A program made the translations under genes and the position numbers. Of a stretch of 64,000 nucleotides of DNA, positions 13,301 to 24,600 are shown in pieces (position 1 is the first letter of the stretch; every line of letters starts with the position of its first letter). The notes below the pieces were generated by a model, which was given only the letters and a program-made list of their open reading frames with translations, had not been told where the DNA came from and did no database searches. This DNA is from Impatiens glandulifera (Eukaryota > Streptophyta > Magnoliopsida > Ericales > Balsaminaceae). The stretch is taken from positions 48,797,852-48,861,851 of the forward strand of contig NC_061867.1 of assembly GCF_907164915.1 (NCBI RefSeq). Direction: 5' to 3'.

Positions 13301-14046
13301 CCTAAGATTGAAGTCTATGATAAAGATAAGAAGGGGGCTGGGGCTATGATCACCTCTGCTAAGGTTTGAATTTAATATTAATCTTTCCATTTATTCAGTA
13401 AATGGAGTCTTTGAAAGTAATTTCATTGAGGCTGTTTTCAAAACAAGTAGTTTGTCTCTGTCTCAATGACATCTCCCACGAAGTTAAATTTGGAAGTGAT
13501 TTTTTTTTTTCCAATTGATATAAGATTTTTGTTGCTTAAGTTGGTATACAAATTATCTTTTAATCATGTTTCAAATTGTAGTGTAATTTTTTCCTGGATC
13601 ATTATTTAATTAATTATCTTTTGTATCATGATCTGATTGTTTTTACTAGGATCAACATGATTCTTTGTTTTATTCAGTAAATAGAAAATCTCAAAATTAA
13701 TTTCTTTGTTTTCCAGGTTTACAATCCGGCTGCTGATTCTGTTCTTGGCCGGACAGAACCTGCTGTTAATGCTGCTCCTTTGGAGGATGAAGAAAACAAA
13801 GAAAAGAAGAAAAAGAAAAAGAAGGCTGCTGTTGAAGAGGAAGCTAACGATGAAGAGGAAGAGAAGAAAGAAAAGAAGGACAAGAAAAAGAGGAAGCATT
13901 CAGAGAACTCTGATTTGCCCGTAGAAGGTGATGAAAATGGTGAGAAGAAGAAAAAGAAGAGAAAACATGCTGAAGTTGACGAGGAAGAACAAACTGAAAC
14001 ATCGAGCAAGAAGGAAAAGAAGAAGAAAAAGAAAAACAAAGACTAA
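10378..14046 (+). CDS. NOP58: NOP58, box C/D snoRNP core protein
   Basis: Coding exons: 10378-10455, 10538-10579, 10941-11120, 11207-11371, 11909-12109, 12659-13156, 13232-13363, 13717-14046. All introns are GT..AG and the joined product is 541 aa, close to the family's usual length. NOP58 is a nucleolar scaffold that, with NOP56, fibrillarin and the 15.5K protein, forms box C/D snoRNPs guiding rRNA 2'-O-methylation and pre-rRNA processing. The start [20 protein letters not shown] is the NOP5NT domain (about residues 1-67). The coiled-coil/NOSIC part includes [20 protein letters not shown] (exon 5). The Nop RNA/protein-binding domain (exon 6) includes the signature [20 protein letters not shown] and ends with the [15 protein letters not shown] region. 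Exon 8 encodes the Lys/Glu-rich KKE/D tail. NOP56 is the nearest alternative, but the N-terminus and GSL-NLSK signature favour NOP58. A 3' UTR intron (about 14052-14188) is likely. Confidence 0.97.
11400..11553 (+). mobile_element. Deleted copy of the TTA-flanked MITE family, NOP58 intron 4
   Basis: It starts with GTTTGATAAACTGAAAAGTA and ends with GATAAGTTCTGTTATAAAAC followed by ACC. It matches both ends of the longer elements near 21.2, 55.4 and 56.1 kb but lacks most of their centre. It lies wholly inside the intron. Confidence 0.65.
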
Positions 14047-14399
14047 ATCAAGTATGTGCCTCAAATAATGTTTTACCTCTTCAGTTTTATAAGATGATTA
14101 AACACAATTTATCATTTAGTTGAGTTGTTTATTCCTAATAAATAGGATAAAAATTAATTTCTCTAATATGACTTGTTTGATTTGACAGGATTGATGTTTT
14201 TTGGAGATGGGATCATGATTGTTGCAGTTAACTATGTGAGACACAAGGGAATAGGGTTTTCAATACTATGTTTGTTACATGAAACATCTGTATGACCTCT
14301 ATTTAAACTATATTTCAATGTTGATGGCTGTGCCATTTTTGAATTTTTGGTAGAACCATAGTTTTTGGTTATGAATCAGTTCTTTGGAGCTCTTTTTCT

Positions 14400-15875
14400 A
14401 CTCTTCTTAGTGGTAATATCATCTTCATTTGAGTTTTGTGAATTGACTCTGAATTGGTTCATGACTTCTCTGGCTTGTTTTGTGTAGATTTTTTGGTTCA
14501 CTTACAAAAATCTTGAGATGTAAAATGATAGTTATGGAGATTATTTAGGTTAAATGACTTTTATTGATTTTTAAAAATGTACCTGTTTTCTATTTTGATT
14601 AATAATTTCTAAACCTTTAAGCCTAGTTTGATCTTGGTATTTTTTTTTGGATTATTACTAATTTTTATTATAAAACTTGGTTTTTTAGAATAAATTTTAA
14701 AAAACTTTTAAAAAAATGAAGATCAAACAAGCTCTTGTTGAATGTATTATTTTCCAAATGTATAATATTTTAGTATCATATAAATAAAAAAGCCTTTTTT
14801 AAGTTTAAAGCTATATTGTTGAATTAAGAGAAGTGTTTTAGAATGATTTTTTTTTTTCAAATCTGTAGATTATGTTTAAAAATAATACTTGTAACATGTT
14901 TTTTTGCTAACTTTTATTCTTAACAAAGATAGCATCATAAAAGTTTGCCTATTCTAATTATGATCTTAAGTATAAGGTTTTGTTTGGAAATCTCAAATTT
15001 AAACTAGTTCTGGATTTAAACAAAAGAAAATTTATTTTTTTTAAATTTAATTTTATTAAGTATCTTATTTAAATATTAATTTTAATAAAATATATCTTAA
15101 TTATATATATTAATAAATTTAATAATATATTTCAATATTTGAAAGAGTCCCATTATTTTCTCAATTGTATAAGTCAATGTTTTCTATATACCTAAAAATT
15201 TAGATATAAAAATATAGTAAAGATTAAAAGTTAATAGTAAAATATAAGAATAAACAAAAGCTTATAAATTATAAGGTCAACTAACAACATAAACAAACAA
15301 AATTTATAATGTCAAGACTTTAAAATATGATTCATTATGGATAAATTTAAAAAGCCGTTCAACCAATACCACCAAAACATATTAGTGACAAACATTGATA
15401 AGCTCAAATTAAATAAAATGAAAGTGACTAGTAATGTGCTATTAACAAATAAAATGATAATGACTAATGATGTGTTAGGTTTAAATTCTCCCATTTTTAT
15501 TGTAATTGGTGGATTATTTAACTTATAAGATATTGAAAGATTTTTAAGAGAAGATTAGAATTCTGATTTCGACCTCCCTTTCACCGGTTCTTTCCTTTCT
15601 TCGTGGAGTTTACTTAGTTTTTGTTTATTTTTTTTTATTTTTTTTATTGTTTTTGTCATTGTCTAAACCAACTCTATAAGACAGACTACTTTTTGAAAGA
15701 GAAAAAATCTCTTTTTTTAAAATGAAATAAAACCTTTTATTTTGGGTAGGTGTATATCAGGTTAATCTTAGAAAGATCTCTAAGTAGGGGGACATTTTTG
15801 ATTGAAAAGACTAATTGCATTTTGAATAAAAATATATTTGTCAAATTATTAAAATGGGTCTCCTTATTGAGGTCC
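14400..15875. other. Intergenic AT-rich stretch
   Basis: The NOP58 3' end is followed by low-complexity AT sequence with no gene. Two overlapping ~60-codon frames on opposite strands at 15312-15528 show no domain and are not supported. Confidence 0.5.
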
Positions 15876-15884
15876 AATTAAAAT

Positions 15885-16284
15885 TTTAGATATTTTATTT
15901 CAAAACTCACTAGATCCTTCATTGTGATAATTATACAAAAACGAGATTTTATCTTAAAAGTTTTAAATACCGTTAACTTATTATTTACGAGAAGTTTATA
16001 AATAAATAAATAAAAGAACAATATTTCAATTTAACTCGAATTTCAGCGAATTAAGAGTTTTGACTACCGATTTTTAAGATTCGGTAATGAAAATCCTACT
16101 TTCGCTAAAATTCAAGTTAAATTAGTGATATTGATATTTTATTTATTTATTTATAAACTCTACGTAGATAATAAGTTAACGGTGTTTGAAATCGTTAATA
16201 GAAACCAGGTTTGGTATAATTTTAACAATAAGAAATTTCAAATGGTGAGGTTTGAAAAAGATGTTCGAAATCTGAATTAACTGA
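15885..16284. mobile_element. Foldback / long-TIR MITE, copy 1
   Basis: The two halves are long imperfect inverted repeats of about 170 bp each. On the left, TTTCAAAACTCAC, then TAATTATACAAAA, TACCGTTAACTTATTATTTA, GTTTATAAATAAATAAATAA, and TTCAGCGAA. On the right, the reverse complement gives TTTCAAACCTCAC, AAAATTATACCAAA, CACCGTTAACTTATTATCTA, GTTTATAAATAAATAAATAA and TTTAGCGAA in the same order. No ORF is present. A second copy lies near 29.7-30.1 kb. Confidence 0.8.
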
Positions 16285-16289
16285 TGATT

Positions 16290-18230
16290 GCAATTTTAAA
16301 AAAAAAAATCAAATATAATTAAACTATATTTTTGATCCTCTAGGCATGACTAAATCAAAATGCAATAGTGACCATATTCTAAAATTAAAATTTTAAAAGT
16401 TACTTTTAACTTTGAAGAGTTAATTTTTTATATGAAGTTGAAAAATATCCCACATTTTTATTATTAATACATAAATTTGAAACAGATTAGGGCATTTAAA
16501 CAAAACCCTAGGCATTGAGATGAATTAGGCATTGTTTATATGTATTGTTTGAAACAGATTTTTCTTTTTTTATATAAATTATGATCAAAATCTAAACAAA
16601 TACTATCAAAATCTTTTGAGATCATGAATTAGGCATTGTTTATGTGTATTATTTGTACTATTTTTAAATAATTCAATATTCAATCAATCCATTTTTTCGA
16701 CGATTCAAATACTTAATCAAAATATTTCTATATTCTTATCCCATTTTAAAATAATAATTTATTATTATTATTTAAATATTTCAATTTTATATCAAATAAT
16801 TTCTTTTACAAATTATTCAAACAAAAAATAAATAAAAAGTAGATAAAGAAATTATATTATTAACATTTTGTTTGAAAAACTAAAATTACTTCTTACTAAA
16901 TTAACTTATCACAATCTCAAATTATCATTCTAACCATCTAAGTTAAAACATGATAATAGGATTTTTCTATGAAAATTGTTTTGTGATTGTTCTTTTTTTT
17001 TTTAATTTTGAAATAAGAATTTATTATTTTAAAAAAATTAATATCACATTAAAGTAGATTAGAAAGATCTTATATAAGAAGTCAAAATTGTTATGTTCCA
17101 TTTTTATTAAAAACATTTTAAATTTTAATTTAGATGTATTATACTAATCATGACCCTGAATTATAAATAAGGTGAGTTTGAAAAAAATATTAGATTGAGC
17201 TTAAGAAAATAAGGAAATAATTATAGATTAAACGAGAGAAATAATGCGAACTTTACCCTTTTTTATATAATTTTTAATTAAAGAAGTAATAATGAAATTG
17301 AATAAATGTAAGTAAATTTATTTTCGGAGTGGGCTAAAGCCCACCAAAACCCTAACATAGATCCGTTCTTACCCTCTCGTCAAAGAAAATAATATTACTT
17401 TTATCATGATAATTTTTTATTTCAAATAAAGACGTTTCGAAGTTAAAACCTATTTCACTTAAAATTATTTATATTTTTTTGAAAATAATCCATTTTCATT
17501 TTCAGTAACAATCAAACTCAAGACATTTCACTCATCGTTATCATTTTACATTATTTTATTTTTTAAAATAAAGAAAACTAACATGAAACCCCACAGTCAC
17601 TACTATCGTTTTCATTTAAAACATTTTCAAATGAATTTGAACCCGTAACATTTTGATCTTTTAAACCGACTCATACCACTAGACTATCTTGGTGGGGTTA
17701 CACTAATTATACTAGCATATATTCCGTGCATTTGCACGAGAAATAATATAAAAGACCGTAAAAAATGTATTAAGGTAAAAATGTGATAGTATTTTTTATT
17801 TTATTTTTTAACCGTTTTAAGTTTATGAGCGGGTCAACCCATAATTTGACCCAAATATCCATTTACTCTCACATATATATATTCAAATTAACCCCAACTC
17901 TCTACCCGGTAATCCGGACATTTTAAAAATTAAGCATCATTATATATATAAATTATGCATTTTGTAGTGTCACACTTTTGACGCATTATTTGTATTAAAC
18001 TTATTTTACATTATTGTATCGTTTATCGATATTACTTTGTCCCGATTTTTCGATATAACTTTTATCAAAAAGATCTTTAAATATTTTACTAAATTGTGAT
18101 TAGAACTACTTACAAAATAAACCAAACAAATCCCTAGTGAATATAGAAAATTAAAGATATCTTAATATTATTTTAGAGAAACTAAAATTGACTTTACTAG
18201 CTGAGCTGTATGCTATGATCACTTCTTCTT
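16290..18230. other. Intergenic AT-rich stretch upstream of the kinase gene
   Basis: No gene is seen. About 17630-17705 has a TTGAACCCGTAACATTTTGA-like text ending GGTGGGGTTACA, a kind of sequence often found in plant retroelement remnants. The remainder is low-complexity. Confidence 0.5.
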
Positions 18231-18282
18231 CTTCCTCGTGCTTATTGTCCGTCAGCTGAAGACTGCGGAAGGAACTTCGAAC

Positions 18283-18301
18283 TCTCTCTCTCTATATATA
18301 G
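18283..18301 (+). promoter_or_regulatory. Kinase gene TATA box with CT-rich tract
   Basis: CTCTCTCTCTCTATATATAG places a TATATATA box (18293-18300) directly after a CT run, about 400 bp before the start codon. A 5' UTR intron is likely: a possible donor is GG|TAATTT near 18413 and a possible acceptor CATAG near 18662, just before ATG at 18699. Confidence 0.5.
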
Positions 18302-18698
18302 CATTTCACAGAACCATCCAGATTCAGTCAAGGATCGTCTGAATCTCCATCTTTCGACCTCTTTATCACTCTTGATTCTTCGTTTCTCGGAAGTTTGGTG
18401 CCGATTGATTACGGTAATTTGGTTTTGTAATTATTTATTGTTTTGCTTTGTTATATATTCGCTGCTTATAGTATGTGTTATTGGGTTTTTGTTAATTGGG
18501 ACTTTTAATTAGTAGGCTTGATCTTTAGCCAAAGGGTGTAAGTAGATATTTATAAGATGATGATTGATTGGTGAAATTGGAACTCTTAAATGATAGATTA
18601 CTAGAAAGATGTGAGCAATCGATTGTTGATTTTGGGTTTTGATTAAACTTTTTCTGTCATAGGTAGTTATGTTGAGAAATGAATAACGGATTTGGAAA

Positions 18699-21600
18699 AT
18701 GGGGTGTGTTCTTGGTCGGGAGGTTTCTTCTGGCATAGTTCAGGGGACTCAGGAACAGAAAAGAGAGGGTCAGATTGAAAGGAATAATAGGAATTTGAGT
18801 ACTGAATCTACTGATAAAGTGCAAATTGAGGCTGATGAGGACAAGAATGAGGTTGAGCATGGTGGGAATGTAAAGGGAGAGAAGGCTGTTGGCGTTGGTG
18901 ATGGACGATCGCAAGGAGAGAAGAGAAGATCTAAGCCTAATCCGAGACAGGGAAATTTACCGAAGCAGAAACAGGCGGAGCAAGTTGCAGCAGGATGGCC
19001 ATCTTGGTTATCTGCACATGTTGGTGAAGCTATTGACGGATGGCTTCCTCGTCGTGCTGATACTTTTGAGAAAATTGACAAGGTGGGTATTCGTTTTAAT
19101 TGTTGTTTTCCTTGGATTATGAGAAAGTGACTAAAAACTTAGAAATTTAGTTGCAATTAAAACCAAGTAAACCTGTACCTTCACCATAGGATGTAACAAC
19201 AGAGGATGCCCTCGCAGTGTGACAGCTACCAAGCTTCCGAAAGACATGGTGATAATGAAACTTACAATGCCTCGAGTGGCATGATTTGAATATTTTACCT
19301 CATCAAAAAGCAGTGCCAATGATAGCACCAACAGAGAGAGAGCACAATTCCAACAAGGTACCTGCTCTATTTGCAAAGCCTTGGCTATACATTGCTTGTT
19401 GAGTTGTTTTCTCTCCACATGCAAAGATAATGGAGTCAAGTGGAGTTTGTGTCTGCAAATTATTGCTCGTGTTGGCTTCTGCCAAAGAAATTCCTTTGGG
19501 ACCCAATTAGGTTGCTGAATCCATTATTTTTTTAACTGTAACACCCTTTTCCCTAAAATCAGGAAATAATCCACCCCTGGCATGGAAGAAAGAAAATCAC
19601 CTTCAACTAAACCTTGATATTGTAGACTAAAACTGAGCCGGTTAACATTGTACTATTCTCATGAACATCATTGTTAGGACCTAAATTGGGTTTCAGAGGA
19701 ATTTATTTGGTGAAAAATGAGAGCAATATATTTCCAGAAGTTCTCATCTCCAGATTGATAACTTTCCAGATAATGTATGGTCTAGGCTTTATGAAGAGAT
19801 CAGGTTCCATCATGGAACTAACCTATGTATGTGTTGCCTGTTGTCATTGGCACCTGCATGATGAGGCAAACTTTTATCCTCTTACATTTTTGGTTTGGCC
19901 ATGGCAAGGCATTGGATGCTTTTTGACAATGATTTTGTGTTAATTGGCACTCTGTGCCTTGTCCTTCAAAAGCTTAACTCATACAAATCACACAATGAGG
20001 CTTTCTTTGTTCCTGGGAAGGTACAAGTTTACCAAGGTTAAATTGCTTCGGATAACTGATTCTTTCTTTATATATCTCAGATTGGATCAGGGACATATAG
20101 CAATGTGTACAAAGCGAGGGATAGTATTTCTGGAAAAATTGTTGCCTTAAAGAAGGTGCGATTTGATAATTTAGAACCAGAAAGTGTGAGATTCATGTGC
20201 AGAGAGATCATAATCTTACGGAAGTTAGATCATCCCAATGTTATAAAGTTGGAAGGTTTGGTTACTTCAAGAATGTCGTGTAGTTTATACTTGGTATTTG
20301 AGTATATGGAGCATGATTTGGCTGGACTTGCTGCTAGCCCGGATATTAAGTTTACTGAGGAGCAGGTTAGACATTGTTTCAATAATGATAATTGTATTTT
20401 TTTTTTCCTGCAAGTCATATAATGTATATTCATTATCAGTACTTTGTCTACACCACAGGTTAAGTGTTACATGCAACAGTTATTATCTGGCCTTGAGCAT
20501 TGTCATAGTCGTGGTGTACTCCACCGTGACATTAAAGGTTCAAACCTTCTTATTGACGACGGAGGTATTTTGAGGATAGCTGATTTTGGGTTGGCCACAA
20601 TCGTTGACCCTAGTAATAGGCACCTTATGACTAGTCGGGTGGTTACACTTTGGTATCGATCTCCTGAGCTACTTCTTGGGGCTACCAATTATGGAGGAAG
20701 TATAGACTTATGGAGTGCAGGTTGCATTTTAGCTGAATTATTAGCTGGAAAACCTATCATGCCTGGTCGTAATGAGGTAAACTATTTATCAGCCTTCCCA
20801 AATATAGTCAATTTCTTTCTCTATCCTTTCTTTTCACATTCAAATGTATTGCTTTCCAATTTTTTTTTTTTTGTTTTAGCACATCCAATCTATTTTTAGA
20901 ATTACTTATACCCCCTCATTGAAGTTCACAAATATGAAACTGTTGTGTAATAGATGTGTATAATGCAATGGATTCCTAGTGGAATGAATAATTTTGATGG
21001 ATGTAGTTAGTATGTGGCCTGAGTTTCAGATCAATAATGGTTTAGGTGCATATCAAGCATGTGAACTGTAGGTAAAAGTTGGACATTCTTCCACCCAACC
21101 ACACAACATGCGGTGATTGTCTCAACTTTTTGTTTTGGCGCTCAGTAGCCACTGATCTCAAGTATTAATTACAACTTTATTTGAAGAAGTAGTTGCTATA
21201 GGAGAAACAAAAGAAGGTTTACTCTTAGGGTGTGTTTGATAAAACTGAAAATTAAGTGTTGAATACTTAATTTTAAGTTCGAAATTAGTTAAGTATAAAT
21301 GTTCAATAAACAAAATGAAATATCTAATCATAAAGTGCCTGGTATGCTAGTTGATTTGATAAAATTTGGAATGTCAGGAAAGTACTTAAAGACTATTTTT
21401 CCTTGATAATGACTAATTTGATTAATTTATAAGGGTTAAATTTGTCGTTTAGATTTTCATTAGTTAAGGAATTCATTAATAACGAAATTAAGCGAGAGTG
21501 TTTAGCTTAATTTGAAATGGATCTAAATATTTAAGTGATTTTAAATATCAGTTATCAAATGAACTTAATTCAAATAAGTACTTAATCATTAAGTTTTGTT

Positions 21601-24600
21601 ATTAAACACCTTACTAATTTAGTTCAGTGCCCTTGAATAATTAAAATAAGTTTGTTAGTGTATCTAAGCACATAACAGGTTGTTTGTTTTTTCAACTAAC
21701 AGTTAAAAACCGCCTACTTAAATTATGTAGCGCTTCAAAATTCTTTTTAGTGACCTAAACTTTTTGTTTCTCCAAATAGGCCTTAGTCCTAAATTGTTTT
21801 TGTTCTGGCCAAGTTCCATTTTCATGTGCAAAAATACTTGGAAGATTGGATTATAGAAATGTCTTTACATAATATGATTCTAAAAATTAATTCTTCCAAA
21901 ATGCCACTGATCTTGGCTATTTTTTATACAAAAGATTCTTCTGTAATGCATTTGTTTTGGCTGTGAACATGTATAGCATCTTAGTTGTATGTGAGGTCTG
22001 TGAACTTCAAGGATTCAGAGTGCTTCAGTGTTGCTGATGAAAATTTTGATGAAGTTCCATGACCGTGTAGGGCTATTTCTTAAGCAAAAGAGATTCTTGT
22101 GATAAAGCTAAAGAATTAGATTGTAAGTAGGACTATGGCTAGATGGATTTTTTACTGAATAGAACCAACATTATTAAATGTAGGGCTTCCCTTTTTCTTG
22201 CTTGACCCACAAATTCCATATTCTAGATTTTGGAGTCCCTTACTTTCTCCTGATATTTGTCTCCCTGCTTTTCATTATAGCATTGCTGGTTATTTCAAGA
22301 AACTTATTAGCATAGTGGTGGCAGGTTATGTTGGAGTTTTTCTTTATAATATGTTTGATTACACATAAACTATACCTGATAAGTGTTTTGTCTATTTTAG
22401 TTAGTGCAAACATGACTCCTAAAATAGCAGGCTATTTTGTTATCAATTTTTTTCAGGTGGATAATGATTCGGAAAAAAATACATTTATTATACTTGCCAA
22501 AAAATCTCAATGATCTTGACAATAATCTGATAATCATCGAGAGAAACAATTTTATACGAATGAAATAAAAAACTACGCAATAATTTGGATCATGATTTAT
22601 AAAATAATTTGTATACAAAATGAATCACAAAAATCACTCTATAATTTGAATCATGATCTAATAAATAATCTGGATCATGATCCAAAAAATAATCTGGATG
22701 ATGATCTAGAAATTTTCTTGTACCAAACAAAAACAAATCACTTTCAATCTTTAACTTTGATGATTTTCATTGAGATCATGATTGTGACAAAATACTAGAT
22801 TCCAAATAGTGTGGATCCGATTATATTTCAGTTTGCAATTTTATTTATAGCTCTCTTGTAAAGAGTTTCCTAAATTTCAAATTCAATAAAATGTATATTT
22901 TGTGCTTGAAGAACATAATAGCTATAACATGGATAAACTCCATGAGAATACAGTGGGCAACTACAAGACTTTACAAAAGAAATGGACAAACACTGTTCTT
23001 CTGTTCTGTTCTAAGCTAGAGAAAATGAAGGTGCTTTTGTTACAGTGAAGACATTTTTCTTTGGGCTTTTTATGTTTTAAAATCTGTTTCATATACTGTC
23101 TCTTAGGTGACATAGCTCTTACATACATCAAGATCACTTTAAAAATGACCCCATTGTTACCAAGGAGCAATGTGTTAGAAAAAAGAAAGAGGATTAAACT
23201 ACTTCTATCAACAGACATTCCCTTGAATCTTTAATAGATGTACATGGAACTGACCCATGATTATAAAGGGGCAGTATATTTTTTAATATCCGGATCCAGA
23301 TGAGAAACAGTCAAACAACCATTAATTTTTTCACTGTCTTTGACTAAGTTAAGTTTTTGAACGCCCCATGATTATAAAGTGGCAGAATGACCCCATGTGG
23401 AAACACTTATAAACTGTGAGCCAAATAAAAAAAACATGTAAATATATCCAACTTTATGACACTAGTGGGTGATTGCACCAGTGATTCTTGTTTCCTTGTT
23501 GATTTAAAACATAAAAAAGTGGCAAGAATTTCTACAAGGGTTGGTGCTGTGCTTGCAATTCCAGATTTCCTCAATTTCTGAATGAAACCCATCATTGTAG
23601 AGTTTATCATATCATTTTTTTCTTGTTTGATCTTTCGAATCTTTTAACTTCGGAATACAGTTTTAGGTGGCATTTCTACTGCAGTTTATTTAGAATCCAG
23701 AACAGGTTCAAGATCCCTTTTGTTGACATTGGTTGACACAGGTGTTACATAATTCCTGACATATATCCCTGATGCCATTAATTTACTTTGCATTGTTCTT
23801 GTTATGTTTCTCTTTGATTCATATTTCTTATTTATCTATTGCTTTTAACACTGGCTCTTCTGTAACCAAGGTAGAACAATTGCACAAGATATTCAAACTA
23901 TGTGGCTCTCCATCTGATGAATACTGGAAGAAGTCAAAATTACCTAATGCAACGTTATTTAAGCCGCGGGATCCATACAAGCGAAGCATTACAGAGACAT
24001 TCAAACATTTTCCTCCTTCATCTCTGCCTTTGATTGAAACTCTGCTTTCCATTGATCCAGCTGAGCGCGGAACTGCTACTGATGCGTTAAGAAGTGATGT
24101 AAGTCTTTACATAAAATATCTAAAATCTCTTACATATGAAATTTGTCTTTAAGTGGCTTTTAAAATTTAAATTTTCCATTTTCCTCTTAGTTCACCATTT
24201 GGAAACACTTTTGTTTTCAGTGAGAGATGTGGATCCAGATGAGATCATGTTTGAAACACAGAACCTAGTGACACAAATTTAGAAATATATTGGTGGTTCT
24301 CATCTAGATACGGATTAAGATCCAGAAACAAAAAGTGTTACGAAAAGGTCTTTATGATATCATTAGGGTGCACAACAGGAGGGGAACAAACGAAATGCAA
24401 TTAGCGTAGGAGAACTCTTCGCTGTTCTAACAGAAAGAAATAAAGGACATCATGTTTGTCTAGATATCAACATCAGTAAAATCGTAATATAATCTTCTGA
24501 GCAAAAATATAATAATCATAATCTTTGCAAAATTGAACGCAAATGACGGGCAATCTTAGTTGAGTAATCTCGGGTTGTTCCTGAAGAAGTTAAGCTTGTA

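Noticed and set aside
13606..14039. Phe/Ser-rich minus-strand frames opposite the NOP58 last exon.
   Set aside because: They are the reverse reading of the Lys/Glu-rich tail codons and have no domain.
18770..19081. 103-codon minus-strand frame opposite kinase exon 1.
   Set aside because: It is antisense to a well-supported exon and its composition follows from that.
19131..19506. Hydrophobic minus-strand frames read as a transporter gene.
   Set aside because: Frames are short and overlap each other. A resemblance to membrane transporter segments was too weak to name, so the region is reported as an inverted repeat only.
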